In this document: positions 27,942-36,873 of the stretch, piece after piece
Layout of the letters: each line of letters begins with the position of its first letter
How positions within the stretch are numbered: position 1 is the first letter of the stretch
NCBI RefSeq assembly: GCF_012911935.1
Contig: NZ_JAAXLA010000013.1
Location: 48,655-112,654 of the forward strand
Direction: 5' to 3'
DNA from: Pseudonocardia acidicola
GTDB lineage: Bacteria > Actinomycetota > Actinomycetes > Mycobacteriales > Pseudonocardiaceae
DNA length: 64,000 nt
The notes under the pieces: generated by a model
Told to the model about the DNA's origin: nothing
What the model saw: the letters and a program-made list of their open reading frames with translations, nothing else
The model's database searches: none
Translations under genes and position numbers: made by a program

Positions 27942-28124
27942 AACCTGCCCCCCGCCGAGCTGCGCGACTGGTGCGAACACCGGCCACCGCCCGACAACGG
28001 CCCCCGCTACGTGGAGTTCGTGACGACCTGGCCGCTCACCGGAACCCAGAAAATCGCCAAGAAACGGCTCCCCACCGGAACAACGAGCGCGGGAACCGAT
28101 CCGGAGGAGCCGGCCCGCACCTGA
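27942..28124 (+). pseudogene. C-terminal fragment of an acyl-CoA ligase
   Basis: About 60 residues remain reading NLPPAELRDWCEHRPPP, then PRYVEFVTTWPLTGTQKIAKKRL. This is the mobile C-terminal domain of ANL-type acyl-CoA synthetases, with the adenylation lysine region in the TGTQKIAKK block. The rest of the enzyme (over 400 residues) is absent upstream. Clear remnant. Confidence 0.55.
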
Positions 28125-28149
28125 GCGGCCGGGAACACGCCCACCGGCC

Positions 28150-28893
28150 TCAACCGCCGCTGCCCCGATCCAGGCGGCGTGACAGGCGTGTGAAGGTGGC
28201 CGGTGCCAGGCCGTGGACTCGGGCCCCGACGGCGAGCCAGCGCGGTACGAACACTTCGGCGCGGTTGTGGCGCACGGCGTCGACGAGGGCCGCGGCCACC
28301 CGCTCCGCGGTCACCGGCCGGGGGAAGCGCCGGTGGTAGCCACGACCACGGCGCTCGAAGTACGGGGTGTCGACGGCGCCGGGCAGGACGGTGGTCACTC
28401 CGATGTCCGCCTCGACGCGCAGCGCGTCGGCGAAGCCGCGCAGACCCGCCTTGGTCGCGGAGTAGACCGCCTCGTTCGCGACCCCGATCGCCGCGATCGA
28501 GGCCACGAAGACGACGTGACCGTGCTCGGCGCGCAATGTCGGGAGCAGGGCCCGGGTGAGCTGCACCGGCGCCAGCAGGTTGACCGCCGTCAGCTCGCCG
28601 ACGGTCGCGGCGGGGATGTCGGCCAGCGGACCCGCCGCGCCGACCCCGGCACCGTGCACCAGCAGCGCCGCCCGGCCGTCCGCGACGTCGCAGACCGCGT
28701 CGATTCCCGCAGGCTCGCTCAGGTCCGCGGTGACGGGACGGCCTCCGGTGCGGGCGGCGACCGCGTCGAGGCGCGCGCGATCGCGTCCGACGAGGATCAG
28801 CGGGCAGCCCTCACCCGCGAGGCGATCCGCCACCGCCGCACCGATCCCCGACGAGGCCCCGGTGATCACGGCGAGCCGGCCGGCCGGCCTCAT
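28150..28893 (-). CDS. Short-chain dehydrogenase/reductase
   Basis: A 247-residue SDR. The cofactor motif TGASSGIGAA is at residues 11-20, the catalytic serine is in VASIAAIG (about 132), and Tyr-x3-Lys in YSATKAG (about 144-148). The C-terminal PGAVDTPYFERRGRGYHRRFP and VPRWLAVGARVHGLAPATFTRLSRR fit the subgroup acting on lipid-like substrates. Its start overlaps the stop of the upstream DMT transporter gene by four bases (ATGA), so the two are co-translated. Substrate is unknown; the nearby lipid genes make a role there possible. Confidence 0.88.
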   Translation of the reverse strand: MRPAGRLAVITGASSGIGAAVADRLAGEGCPLILVGRDRARLDAVAARTGGRPVTADLSEPAGIDAVCDVADGRAALLVHGAGVGAAGPLADIPAATVGELTAVNLLAPVQLTRALLPTLRAEHGHVVFVASIAAIGVANEAVYSATKAGLRGFADALRVEADIGVTTVLPGAVDTPYFERRGRGYHRRFPRPVTAERVAAALVDAVRHNRAEVFVPRWLAVGARVHGLAPATFTRLSRRLDRGSGG

Positions 28894-29825
28894 CCGAACG
28901 CCGAGCGGGCGCGGTGCTCGGTTATCCGCACCGTGTCCTCCGTCTCGAGCCGGTGGAGCAGGTGGGACCCGCGGGCGACGATGAAGGCGATCCCGGCGAC
29001 CACGACGAGCGCGGCGAAGCACTCGCCGGCGAGCATGGCCGGGGAAGTGACCAGGCTCTCGCCCAGCCAGCTCACACCGATCAGGACCCCGATCACCGGA
29101 TCCACGCTGGTGATCACTGCGACCGCCGGCGACACCAGCCGGCCCTGCTGGAACGTGTTCTGGCTGAGCAGGAATCCCATCGGACCGATGATGCAGACGA
29201 CATAGAGGGCCAGGTGCTGGAACGGCTCGTCCAACCCCGTCCGCAGCTGGCCGGTGACGACCTTCATCAGCCCTGCGGTCACCCCGTACAGGACGCCGGT
29301 CGCCAGCGCCAGTGCGAGCACTCGCGACGGATGCTCGACGGTGGCCGCGTACACCAGGCAGCCCACCACCAGGGCCGCGAGGGCGATCGCGAGCGGCAGG
29401 CCGGATGCGAGGTCGATGTGGTCGTCGGCGCCGGCCGAAGACGGCCGGGCCAGCAGCAGGAACGCCGAGAGGCCGGCCGCGCAGCACAGCGCACCGAGCA
29501 GGATCAGCGGGTCGGGACGACGGCGGGCCAGGAGCGCGGAGAAGCCGGCGGCGAAGGTGACCCCGGTGACCAGCAGCGGCTGCACGACCGCGATCGGTCC
29601 GAATGCGAGCGCGACGAGCTGCAGGATCAGGGCCACGACCGTGGCAAGCAGCCCGAGCAGCCACATCGGGCGTCTCAGCAGCTCGACGAGCAGCTTCGGG
29701 CTGAGGGTGCGGGAGACCTCGACCTCCTTGGTCGCCCGCTGCTGGGCAGCGGTGGCCAAACCGAATCCCGCGGCGCCCAGCACGGCGGCAGGCACCGCGA
29801 TCGCCATCGCTGCCTCCGCGTTCAT
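28890..29825 (-). CDS. DMT-superfamily membrane transporter
   Basis: A 311-residue protein with nine to ten hydrophobic segments and two related halves, as in the drug/metabolite transporter superfamily (EamA-like or NIPA-like). The first helix MAIAVPAAVLGAAGFGLATAAQQRAT is followed by a cytoplasmic loop with charged residues, and the second half has SVDPVIGVLIGVSWLGE. Start is ATG 29825, or GTG 29828. Just 58 bases lie between it and the glycosyltransferase-acyltransferase fusion, so they are probably one transcript. It may move a lipid precursor, but that is a guess. Confidence 0.8.
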   Translation of the reverse strand: MNAEAAMAIAVPAAVLGAAGFGLATAAQQRATKEVEVSRTLSPKLLVELLRRPMWLLGLLATVVALILQLVALAFGPIAVVQPLLVTGVTFAAGFSALLARRRPDPLILLGALCCAAGLSAFLLLARPSSAGADDHIDLASGLPLAIALAALVVGCLVYAATVEHPSRVLALALATGVLYGVTAGLMKVVTGQLRTGLDEPFQHLALYVVCIIGPMGFLLSQNTFQQGRLVSPAVAVITSVDPVIGVLIGVSWLGESLVTSPAMLAGECFAALVVVAGIAFIVARGSHLLHRLETEDTVRITEHRARSAFG

Positions 29826-29883
29826 CACCAGCCCCGGCCCGGATCGGGGCGGCCCTCGGCCGCCGCGGCACTCGCCACATGAA

Positions 29884-32400
29884 CTACATACTCGCCAACG
29901 ACGTTCTGAGGCGAGTCGATATTCCCCCGATCCCGGGTACCAGGCCCGGATCGGCGGTGATCCCGATGCCGGTCGTGCGTCCCCAGTTCAGGACCCCGAC
30001 GGCCAGACCGACCCCGTCGGCCAGCGGCAACACCGGGTAGACCTCGCGGACCAGCCCGCCGCGCACGTGCAACGGGCGCCGCGCCCCGGGCATCGCCGAG
30101 ACCAGCATGTGGAAGAACCGTCGCCCGTACACCCGCCGGACAAGCGGCGCCTGCAGCCGCCGCGGCAGTACCCCGAGGACGGTGAGGACGGCGGCCGCAC
30201 CTTCGGGCTGGCCGGCCGAAGAGCCGTCGCCCAGCGCTCCCGCCACCCGGGCGACGCGTTCGGCCGCCGGCATCGGCCCGGTCGGCAGGTCCACGGACAC
30301 GGCCGCGGTGCGGTTGCCCAGCGCCCGGCTGCCCACCGCGGCGCTGGTGCGGGTGGTCAGCGGCACCATGGCGCGCACGGTCGCCGGCGCAGCGCCGTCC
30401 GGGCCGCACTCTGCGAGCAGCGTGTGCAGCGTGTCGGCGACGACAGCCAGCAGCAGCACCGTGGTACCGACCCCGTGGGAACGCGCCGCAGCACGCACCC
30501 GGACGCCGTCGAGCCCCACGCTGACCCGCCGGTGCGCAGCGCTCGTGATCGGGCCGGTCAGCGGGGACGCTCCGGCCGTCCCGGCGCGGGCGAGGCTCGC
30601 GATGCCCCGCACGACCGTCGCGACCCGGCGCACGAGCCCGGACACGGCGTCCCCGGCCCCCGCCGGCGGGTCCGCGGCGGCGGACCCGGCCGGCGACCGG
30701 CCCTGCCGGTGAGCCACAGGCAGGTGCGCCGACTCGTCGGTCAACAACCGGATCAGCGCGTCGGTGACGGCGAGGCCGTCGCCGAGGGCGTGGTGCACCT
30801 TCGCCAGCACCGCGATCTCACCGGCGCCGCGGTCGCGGACGACCTGCAACTCCCACCCGGTGCCGACCGGGTCGACCGCGGTGCCCATGAAGGCGGTGAC
30901 GGCGTCGTCCCAGCTCGGGTGGTCGCCGCCCGGCCCGATGTCCACGATGCCGGGCCGGACGTGCCGGTGGGGGGCGTGGGCGTCGTCGACGTTCCAGCGC
31001 AGGGCGCGCCCGACGCGCGGGCGGGCGAGCCGCCTGCTCAGCAACTCGATGTCCGGTGCCCGGGTGCGGACGAGCTCGACGAGGTACTCGGGCCAGTCGC
31101 CGCGCCCCGCCGGATCCTCGACGAGAACGCGGGCACCGACCTGCTGCGGCACCTGGGCGGTCGCGGCGTGCAGGAACAGCGCATCCTGCGCACGCACCCG
31201 CCGGCCGGACGGCGGTGCGGTGGCGACGCGGGGCCTCCCGCCCCGCCGGCCGGTCAGCTCGGCGAGGGCCGCGACGTCGGCGGCGAGGTCGGCGCCGGCG
31301 AGCCGGCTGCGGAGGCGGCGCGCCACGGCCTCGCGACGATCGGGGTCGACGAGCTCCCCGACCGCCGCGGCCAGATCCGCGGGCGCCGGGCACACCCGCG
31401 CCAGGCCGGCCTCGGCCAGTACCGCGGCGTTGGCCCGGCCGTGGCCGGGGATCGGCGCGAAGAGCAGCAACGGCCGGGCGCAGGCCACGGCCTCCAGCGC
31501 GGTGGCTCCCCCGGCGTTCGTCACGACCACATCGCAGCCGCGGGTGGCCGCGGCGGGATCGTCGACCCAGTCCACCACCTGCATCCGCTCACCGAGTGGG
31601 TGCGCGCCGGCGATCCGCTCCAGCCGCCGGCGTGCGGCGGCGACCCGGCTGGCGCTGACCAGGACATCCGCGCCCGCGTCGAGGACGGCCGCGCAGGCGG
31701 CCGCGACGTCACCGAACGCCATCGAGCCGCACGACACGAACACCAGCGGACGCGCTCGCCCGGCACGGGCGTCCGGCGGGGAGAACCGGGCCACGACGGG
31801 CAGGCCCGCCACCTGGACCCGCGCACCGGGGGCGGCCCTGCTCAGCAGCGCCGCCCCGGCCTCGGTGGAGACCAGGTGCAGGTCGAGGCTCGGATCCGCC
31901 CAGAGCGGATGGGGTGCCGGGTCGGTGACGAGTGCGACCGCCGGCACCGGCAGCCGGCCCCGCCTGCGGAGCCGGGCGAGCCCGGTGATGCCCTCGGGGA
32001 ACGTGCCGACGACGAGGTCGGGATCGTGCCGGGCCAACTCCCGGGCCAGCCCCCGCCCGCTCCAGGCGCCGATCACCGCACGCGTCCCGGCACGGAACGG
32101 GGGCACGTGCCACAGCAGCCAGAAGTAGAACTCGTAGAGCCACGGCAGGTGCCGTACACACCCGGCATAGACGGCCCGGAACAGCGGGCCCGTGTGCCGG
32201 CCCATCCCGTCGAGCGTCTCGGTCCACCTGACCTCGACACCCGGCCACACCTGGCGGGCCCGTTCCTCGACGGCACGGGCCGCGGCGTGATGGCCCGCGC
32301 CGATGGTCCCGGTGACGAGCAGGACGCGACGCGGGTGCGCCGGGCGGGGAACCGCGTCGCCGCCTGCAACGGCCGGGCGCGCGTACGTCTCCGAACTCAT
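29884..32400 (-). CDS. Glycosyltransferase fused to WS/DGAT acyltransferase
   Basis: An 838-residue two-domain protein. Residues 24 to about 385 are a GT-B glycosyltransferase of the MGDG-synthase/GT28 type: VLLVTGTIGAGHHAAARAVEER (26-47), FVSCGSMAFGDV (about 221-232), VTNAGGATALEAVACARP (about 293-310), APIPGHGRAN. Residues from about 402 are a wax-ester-synthase/diacylglycerol-acyltransferase: VRAQDALFLHAA at the start, the active-site motif HHALGDG at 536-542, and late blocks LGNRTAAVSVDLP and PLHVRGGLVREVYPV. The linker (385-402) is in frame without irregular codons. GGAGGG precedes the start. This implies a glycosylated and acylated lipid made by one polypeptide. Confidence 0.88.
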   Translation of the reverse strand: MSSETYARPAVAGGDAVPRPAHPRRVLLVTGTIGAGHHAAARAVEERARQVWPGVEVRWTETLDGMGRHTGPLFRAVYAGCVRHLPWLYEFYFWLLWHVPPFRAGTRAVIGAWSGRGLARELARHDPDLVVGTFPEGITGLARLRRRGRLPVPAVALVTDPAPHPLWADPSLDLHLVSTEAGAALLSRAAPGARVQVAGLPVVARFSPPDARAGRARPLVFVSCGSMAFGDVAAACAAVLDAGADVLVSASRVAAARRRLERIAGAHPLGERMQVVDWVDDPAAATRGCDVVVTNAGGATALEAVACARPLLLFAPIPGHGRANAAVLAEAGLARVCPAPADLAAAVGELVDPDRREAVARRLRSRLAGADLAADVAALAELTGRRGGRPRVATAPPSGRRVRAQDALFLHAATAQVPQQVGARVLVEDPAGRGDWPEYLVELVRTRAPDIELLSRRLARPRVGRALRWNVDDAHAPHRHVRPGIVDIGPGGDHPSWDDAVTAFMGTAVDPVGTGWELQVVRDRGAGEIAVLAKVHHALGDGLAVTDALIRLLTDESAHLPVAHRQGRSPAGSAAADPPAGAGDAVSGLVRRVATVVRGIASLARAGTAGASPLTGPITSAAHRRVSVGLDGVRVRAAARSHGVGTTVLLLAVVADTLHTLLAECGPDGAAPATVRAMVPLTTRTSAAVGSRALGNRTAAVSVDLPTGPMPAAERVARVAGALGDGSSAGQPEGAAAVLTVLGVLPRRLQAPLVRRVYGRRFFHMLVSAMPGARRPLHVRGGLVREVYPVLPLADGVGLAVGVLNWGRTTGIGITADPGLVPGIGGISTRLRTSLASM

Positions 32401-32441
32401 CGGGTTGCCCTCCATGATCGCCGCGGCGCTAGCGTGCCCGC

Positions 32442-33575
32442 ATGACTGGACCCGACGGATCCCCGGCCGCCCCCGGCCGGGTCCTGGTGCTGTCCGCGCC
32501 GGTCGGCGAGGGGCACGTCGCCGCCGCACGAGCCCTGGCGACCCGGATGCGCGCGCTGTGGCCGGAGGCGAGGGTGCGGGAGGTCGAACACACCGGCCGC
32601 GGCGGACCGTGGCGCGACGCGCTGCTGAAGGGCAGCTATGCGGTGACGATGCGGGTCGCGCCGCGTGCCTACGGGTTCGGCTACGACCTGCTGGTGCGTC
32701 AACCGCGTCTGGCCGAGCTGTTCAAGGAGCTGGCGGCGGGCCGGTTCGGCCGGGCCCTCGAGCCGCTGCTCATGGCCGAGCAGCCGGACCTGGTGGTGTC
32801 GACCTACCCGATGATCTCCGGCGGGCTGGCCTGGTTGCGCCGCCACGAACGGCTCCCGGCGCACACGGTCGCGGTGGTCACCGACGTCGCCGTGCACCCG
32901 TTCTGGGTGTGGCCCGACCTCGACGAGACCTGGACGTTGCTGCCGGCGTCGCAGGAGCAGGCGCGGTCCGTCGCTCCCGGCGCCGACATCCGGGTGGTCC
33001 CGGCCGCGGTCGACCCGATCTTCCGGCCCGGTGACCAGGCCGGGGCGCGCACCGCCACCGGATTGCGCGCCGACGCGTTCGTGGTGCTGGTGAGCGGCGG
33101 TTCGCTGGGTTTCGGGGGGATCGAGCGGCTGGTCGACGCCGTCGCGGCGGCCGGCACCGACGTGCAGGTGGTGGCGCTGTGCGGGCGCAACGAACGGCTG
33201 CGGACCCGGCTGCAGGCCCGCGACCTGCCGCCCGAGCGGCTCGTGGTGCAGGGATGGACCGACCGGATCCCCGAGCTGATCGCCGCGGCGGACGTGGTGC
33301 TCACGACGGCCGGCGGCATGATCGCGACCGAGACGCTGGCCGTCGGGCGGCCGGTGCTGTTCGCGGCACCGGTGCCCGGTCACGGCCGGGCAGGAGCCGA
33401 GATGATGGCCGCGGCGGGCCTCGCCCTGCTCTGCCCGCGGCCCTCCGACGTGACGGCGGCGATCCGGCGGCTGTGCCACGACCCCGCCGAACTGGCCGCT
33501 CTGGGCCGGCGCGCGGCAGAGTTCGGCCGCCGGGACCTGGATGCCGAGCTGGCCGCCCTGAGCGACCGGATCTGA
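32442..33575 (+). CDS. GT28/MGDG-synthase-like glycosyltransferase
   Basis: A 377-residue GT-B enzyme, paralogous to the two others in the window. Lipid-acceptor motif VLVLSAPVGEGHVAAARALATRM is at residues 14-36; SGGSLGFGGIERLV, VVQGWTDRIPELIAAADVVLTTAGG and APVPGHGRAG form the nucleotide-sugar half. It starts only 41 bases from the divergent fusion gene and has no clear ribosome binding site, so its message may be leaderless. It probably acts on the same class of membrane lipid as its neighbour. The donor and acceptor are unknown. Confidence 0.87.
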   Translation: MTGPDGSPAAPGRVLVLSAPVGEGHVAAARALATRMRALWPEARVREVEHTGRGGPWRDALLKGSYAVTMRVAPRAYGFGYDLLVRQPRLAELFKELAAGRFGRALEPLLMAEQPDLVVSTYPMISGGLAWLRRHERLPAHTVAVVTDVAVHPFWVWPDLDETWTLLPASQEQARSVAPGADIRVVPAAVDPIFRPGDQAGARTATGLRADAFVVLVSGGSLGFGGIERLVDAVAAAGTDVQVVALCGRNERLRTRLQARDLPPERLVVQGWTDRIPELIAAADVVLTTAGGMIATETLAVGRPVLFAAPVPGHGRAGAEMMAAAGLALLCPRPSDVTAAIRRLCHDPAELAALGRRAAEFGRRDLDAELAALSDRI

Positions 33576-33595
33576 CCGGCGATCCGGATGCGCCC

Positions 33596-34252
33596 TCAGA
33601 TCGCGGCGGGCGCGCCGATCCGCAGGCGGAGGCCCTCGCCGGCCAGCGACCGGTGGAACCACCACAGCGACAGCCCGATGCCGAGGGCCACCACCGAGTA
33701 CGAGCCCGCCGTCGACACCATCAGGTAGTCCCCGACCGTCCGGGTGGCCAGCACCGTCAGCGTCGTCACGCCGTTGACCACGAAGACCAGCGCCCACAGC
33801 AGCGACACCCGCCGGAAGAAACGCTTGATCCCCCGATTCCCCGTCACCGCCTCGGGGAAGACGCAGAAATCGTCGGCCAGTTTCGCCAGCAGAGGACGGT
33901 CGAAACCGATCGTCACGAGCAGCGCCAGCGCGAACACGAAATTCTGCACGGTGGGCTGCAGAAAGTAGAGAAACGCACTTCCCGTGCACAACCCGACCAC
34001 CGTCCGGATGATCAGCAGCAACGTGCTGATGATCAGGATCGCCGGTAGCCGCCTGCGCAGGACCAGTCGGCGGCCGACGGCCAGCGCCGACCAGCCCAGC
34101 GCTCCCACCAGCCCGGCGTCGAACCCGAGTTGGGTGAACAGCAACCAGAACAGGCCGAGAGGGATGAGCGTGGACTCCAGGAGCGGACGTCCGGCATGGC
34201 GGAGTAATGATCCGATCGACGGGAGGTGAATCGTCGTGCGGTGCTCCGCCAT
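33596..34252 (-). CDS. VC0807-like multi-spanning membrane protein
   Basis: A 218-residue protein with five or six hydrophobic segments (TLIPLGLFWLLFTQLGFDAGLVGALGW, then ILIISTLLLIIRTVVGLC, and a conserved-looking FFRRVSLLWALVFVVNGVTTLTVLA segment). The pattern, including the RFFRRVSLLWA motif, fits VC0807-type membrane proteins of unknown function. Start at 34252 was chosen for GAGGAGAGG upstream. It lies downstream of hpnH in the same direction, 100 bases away, so it may share the hopanoid transcript. Confidence 0.7.
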   Translation of the reverse strand: MAEHRTTIHLPSIGSLLRHAGRPLLESTLIPLGLFWLLFTQLGFDAGLVGALGWSALAVGRRLVLRRRLPAILIISTLLLIIRTVVGLCTGSAFLYFLQPTVQNFVFALALLVTIGFDRPLLAKLADDFCVFPEAVTGNRGIKRFFRRVSLLWALVFVVNGVTTLTVLATRTVGDYLMVSTAGSYSVVALGIGLSLWWFHRSLAGEGLRLRIGAPAAI

Positions 34253-34354
34253 GTGCGTGCGCTGCCTCTCCTCGGCGCGGAATGAGGCCAGTGTACTGAC
34301 GCCGATCACGCGGAGAGAGCGAAGTTTTCATCCGACTTCTCCGCTGCGCCGGGT

Positions 34355-35359
34355 TCAGCTGCCCGCCGCGGCGCGCAACGACTCGCGCAGCGACCCGATC
34401 GTGGCCAGTACCGCCGAGGGCTCGTAGCCGCAGTGCGCCATGCAGTTCGCGCAGCGTGGGTCGCTGCCACGCCCGAACGCCGACCAATCGGTCTCCTCGA
34501 TGAGCTCCTGGTAGGTCTGTGCGTAACCGTCGTCGAGCAGATAGCACGGCCGCTGCCATCCCAGCAGGGAGTAGGACGGGATGCCCCATGCGGTGCAGGA
34601 CAGCTCGCGGCGGCCCTCCAGGAAGTCCAGGAAGACCGGCGAGTGGTTGAGCCTCCAGTGCTTGCGCCGCCCCCCGGCGAACGCCTTCGCGAACAGCTCC
34701 CGGGTCTGCTCGACGCCCAGCCAGTGCTCCTGGTCGGGGGCCTTCTCGTAGGCGTAGCCCGGTGAGATCTGCATGTTGTCCACGCCGAGCTCGTCGTTGA
34801 GGAAGTCCAGGACGTCGATGACGTCCTGCGGGGTGTCGGTGTCGAAGAAGGTCGTGTTGGTCATCACCCGGAAGCCTTGGGCGCGGGCGAGCTTGATCGC
34901 GGCGACAGCCTGGTCGAAGACACCGTCCTTGCGCACCGACGCGTCGTGCCGCTCGCGCAGCCCGTCGATGTGCACCATCCAGGCGAAGTCGCGGTGCGGG
35001 GTGAACCGGTGCAGGTGCTTGGGCAGCAGCACCGCGTTGGTGCACAGGAACACGATCTTCTTGCGGTCCAGCAACTGCCGGACGATCTCGTCGATCTGCG
35101 GGTGCATCAGCGGCTCGCCGCCCGCGATCGACACCATCGGCGCTCCGCTCTCCTCGATGGCGCCGACGGCCTGCTCGACCGGCATCCGCTGCTTGAGCAG
35201 GGAGGCGGGCTGGGCGATCTTGCCGCAGCCTGCGCACGCGAGGTTGCACGCGAACAGCGGCTCGAGCTCGACCAGCAGCGGGAACCGCTCGACCCGCTTG
35301 ATCTTCTGCTTCGCCAGGTAGCCGGCGAGTCGGATGGTCTGGCGCAATGGCATCGCCAC
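34355..35359 (-). CDS. hpnH: Adenosyl-hopene synthase, radical SAM
   Basis: A 334-residue radical SAM enzyme that joins the 5'-deoxyadenosyl radical to diploptene, the first step of C35 hopanoid side-chain building. ELEPLFACNLACAGCGKI (about residues 31-48) holds the CxxxCxxC cluster motif, followed by SIAGGEPLMHPQI, and a C-terminal cysteine block DPRCANCMAHCGYEP. GTG 35359 is preferred because GGAGGTGA sits ten bases upstream; ATG 35353 is an alternative. It begins two bases after the preceding gene's stop. Confidence 0.92.
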   Translation of the reverse strand: MAMPLRQTIRLAGYLAKQKIKRVERFPLLVELEPLFACNLACAGCGKIAQPASLLKQRMPVEQAVGAIEESGAPMVSIAGGEPLMHPQIDEIVRQLLDRKKIVFLCTNAVLLPKHLHRFTPHRDFAWMVHIDGLRERHDASVRKDGVFDQAVAAIKLARAQGFRVMTNTTFFDTDTPQDVIDVLDFLNDELGVDNMQISPGYAYEKAPDQEHWLGVEQTRELFAKAFAGGRRKHWRLNHSPVFLDFLEGRRELSCTAWGIPSYSLLGWQRPCYLLDDGYAQTYQELIEETDWSAFGRGSDPRCANCMAHCGYEPSAVLATIGSLRESLRAAAGS

Positions 35360-35361
35360 GG

Positions 35362-36873
35362 TCAGCTCACCTCCTTGGGTAGCGTGAATCGGACGTTCTC
35401 GGTCCCGGTGGTGGCGGTGGTGACGGTCACCGGCCCGAGACCGCACAGGCAGGAGACGACCTCCTGAACGAGGTGTTCGGGCGCCGACGCCCCGGCACTG
35501 ATCCCGACCCGGCGCGCCCCTGCCAGCCACCCCAGCTCGAGGTCGGCCACGTCGTCGATCAGGTGGGCGGGCACACCCCCGCGGCCGGCCACCTCGGCGA
35601 GACGCCGGGAGTTCGACGAGTTCGGCGACCCGACGACCAGCACCAGATCGGTCTCGGCGGCGACCGCGCGCACCGCGCGCTGGCGATTGGTGGTGGCGTA
35701 GCAGATGTCCTCGTGCTGCGGGGTGCTCAGCGCGGGGAAACGCGCGCGCAGCACCGCGGCGATCTCCTCGGCCTCGTCGGCGGCGAGCGTGGTCTGCATG
35801 GCGTAGGCGACGCGCGCGGCGTCCCGCGGCCGCACCGTCGCCGCGGCCTCGACGTCGGAGACCACGACGACGTCGTCGGGCGCCTCGCCGAGGGTGCCCT
35901 CGACCTCCTCGTGGTCGGCATGCCCGATGAGGAAGACGGTGTCGCCGCGGCCGCTGTAGCGGCGTACCTCGGCATGCACCTTGGCCACCAGCGGGCAGGT
36001 CGCGTCGACGACGGCCAGGCCGCGGGCGTCGGCCTGAGCACGCACCGCCGGGGAGACCCCGTGCGCGGCGAGCACGACCAGCGCGCCCCGGGGAACCTCC
36101 TCGATCTCCTGGACGAACACCGCGCCGCGGTCCTGCAGCCGACGCACGACGTGGGCGTTGTGCACGATCTGCCGGCGCACGTACACCGGTGCTCCGTACC
36201 GGTCGAGGGCCCGGTCCACGACCTCGATGGCCCGCTCCACGCCGGCGCAGAACGACCGCGGTTCGGCCAGCCGGACCGTCCGCGGCCCGGTCGCCGCCAG
36301 CCAGTCGCGCAGGGCCGGCGCAGCGCGGCGCAGGGCGCGCAGTGCGACCAGCCCCCGGACCGGCGTTCCCGGCCGGGCCAGCGGCGCCTCCGGGGTGTCG
36401 ACGACCGCACGGACGACCGCGAACGGGCCACCCGCCGCGGCCCCGGCGAGCCACGCCGACTCCATGTCGACGGCCAGCGCACCGGCCGCGGCCAGGACAG
36501 CCCGTCGCGCGCCGTCGACCACGACCGGGCTGGAGTCGACAGGACCGACGTGGACCCGCAGCCCCAGCCGGCGCAGCGCCGCCGCGAGCGGTGCAGCGGT
36601 CGGCACCGGCACCGGGTCGGCGCCGTCGCGGCGCACCTCGTCGGCGACGACCAGATCACCTGGCCGCGCTCGTGGGTCGAGGGCTCCCGCCACCCCGGCG
36701 ACGAGCAGCGCGCGCGGTGCGCCGCCCGCGGCGATCCGGGCGGCGGCCGCAGCCGAGCGTTGCGGGCCCAGGCCGGTGCGCACCACCTCGGCGCCGCCGA
36801 GCCGGCGCCCCAGGGCCGCCCGTTCCACCCCGAGCGGGGCGCACACCACGGGCGTGTCCATCGGGGGATTCAT
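35362..36873 (-). CDS. HpnG-type nucleosidase fused to IspH (HMBPP reductase)
   Basis: A 503-residue two-domain protein. Residues 1 to about 195 are a purine-nucleosidase/phosphorylase fold with VAGVAGALDPRARPGDLVVADEV (58-80) and AVDMESAWLAG (134-144, catalytic-type Glu138), fitting HpnG, which removes adenine from adenosylhopane. Residues from about 200 are IspH: the three cluster cysteines are Cys209 (FCAGVERAI), Cys293 (DATCPLVAKVH) and Cys391 (ICYATTNRQ), with AHGVS, GHADHEEVEGT and SPNSSNSRRL. IspH makes IPP/DMAPP from HMBPP. The frame is continuous, with no internal start or stop at the join. ATGA overlap with shc. Confidence 0.9.
   Translation of the reverse strand: MNPPMDTPVVCAPLGVERAALGRRLGGAEVVRTGLGPQRSAAAAARIAAGGAPRALLVAGVAGALDPRARPGDLVVADEVRRDGADPVPVPTAAPLAAALRRLGLRVHVGPVDSSPVVVDGARRAVLAAAGALAVDMESAWLAGAAAGGPFAVVRAVVDTPEAPLARPGTPVRGLVALRALRRAAPALRDWLAATGPRTVRLAEPRSFCAGVERAIEVVDRALDRYGAPVYVRRQIVHNAHVVRRLQDRGAVFVQEIEEVPRGALVVLAAHGVSPAVRAQADARGLAVVDATCPLVAKVHAEVRRYSGRGDTVFLIGHADHEEVEGTLGEAPDDVVVVSDVEAAATVRPRDAARVAYAMQTTLAADEAEEIAAVLRARFPALSTPQHEDICYATTNRQRAVRAVAAETDLVLVVGSPNSSNSRRLAEVAGRGGVPAHLIDDVADLELGWLAGARRVGISAGASAPEHLVQEVVSCLCGLGPVTVTTATTGTENVRFTLPKEVS

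Noticed and set aside
29254..32445. 1063-codon plus-strand frame opposite the glycosyltransferase-acyltransferase fusion
   Set aside because: Low-complexity translation; the minus-strand frame holds complete catalytic motifs.
34310..34354. Possible terminator downstream of hpnH
   Set aside because: GAAGT/ACTTC pairing is only five bases with mismatched flanks; too weak to call.
32397..35249. 950-codon minus-strand frame across glycosyltransferase and hpnH genes
   Set aside because: Shadow frame; mixes antisense and wrong-frame sequence.
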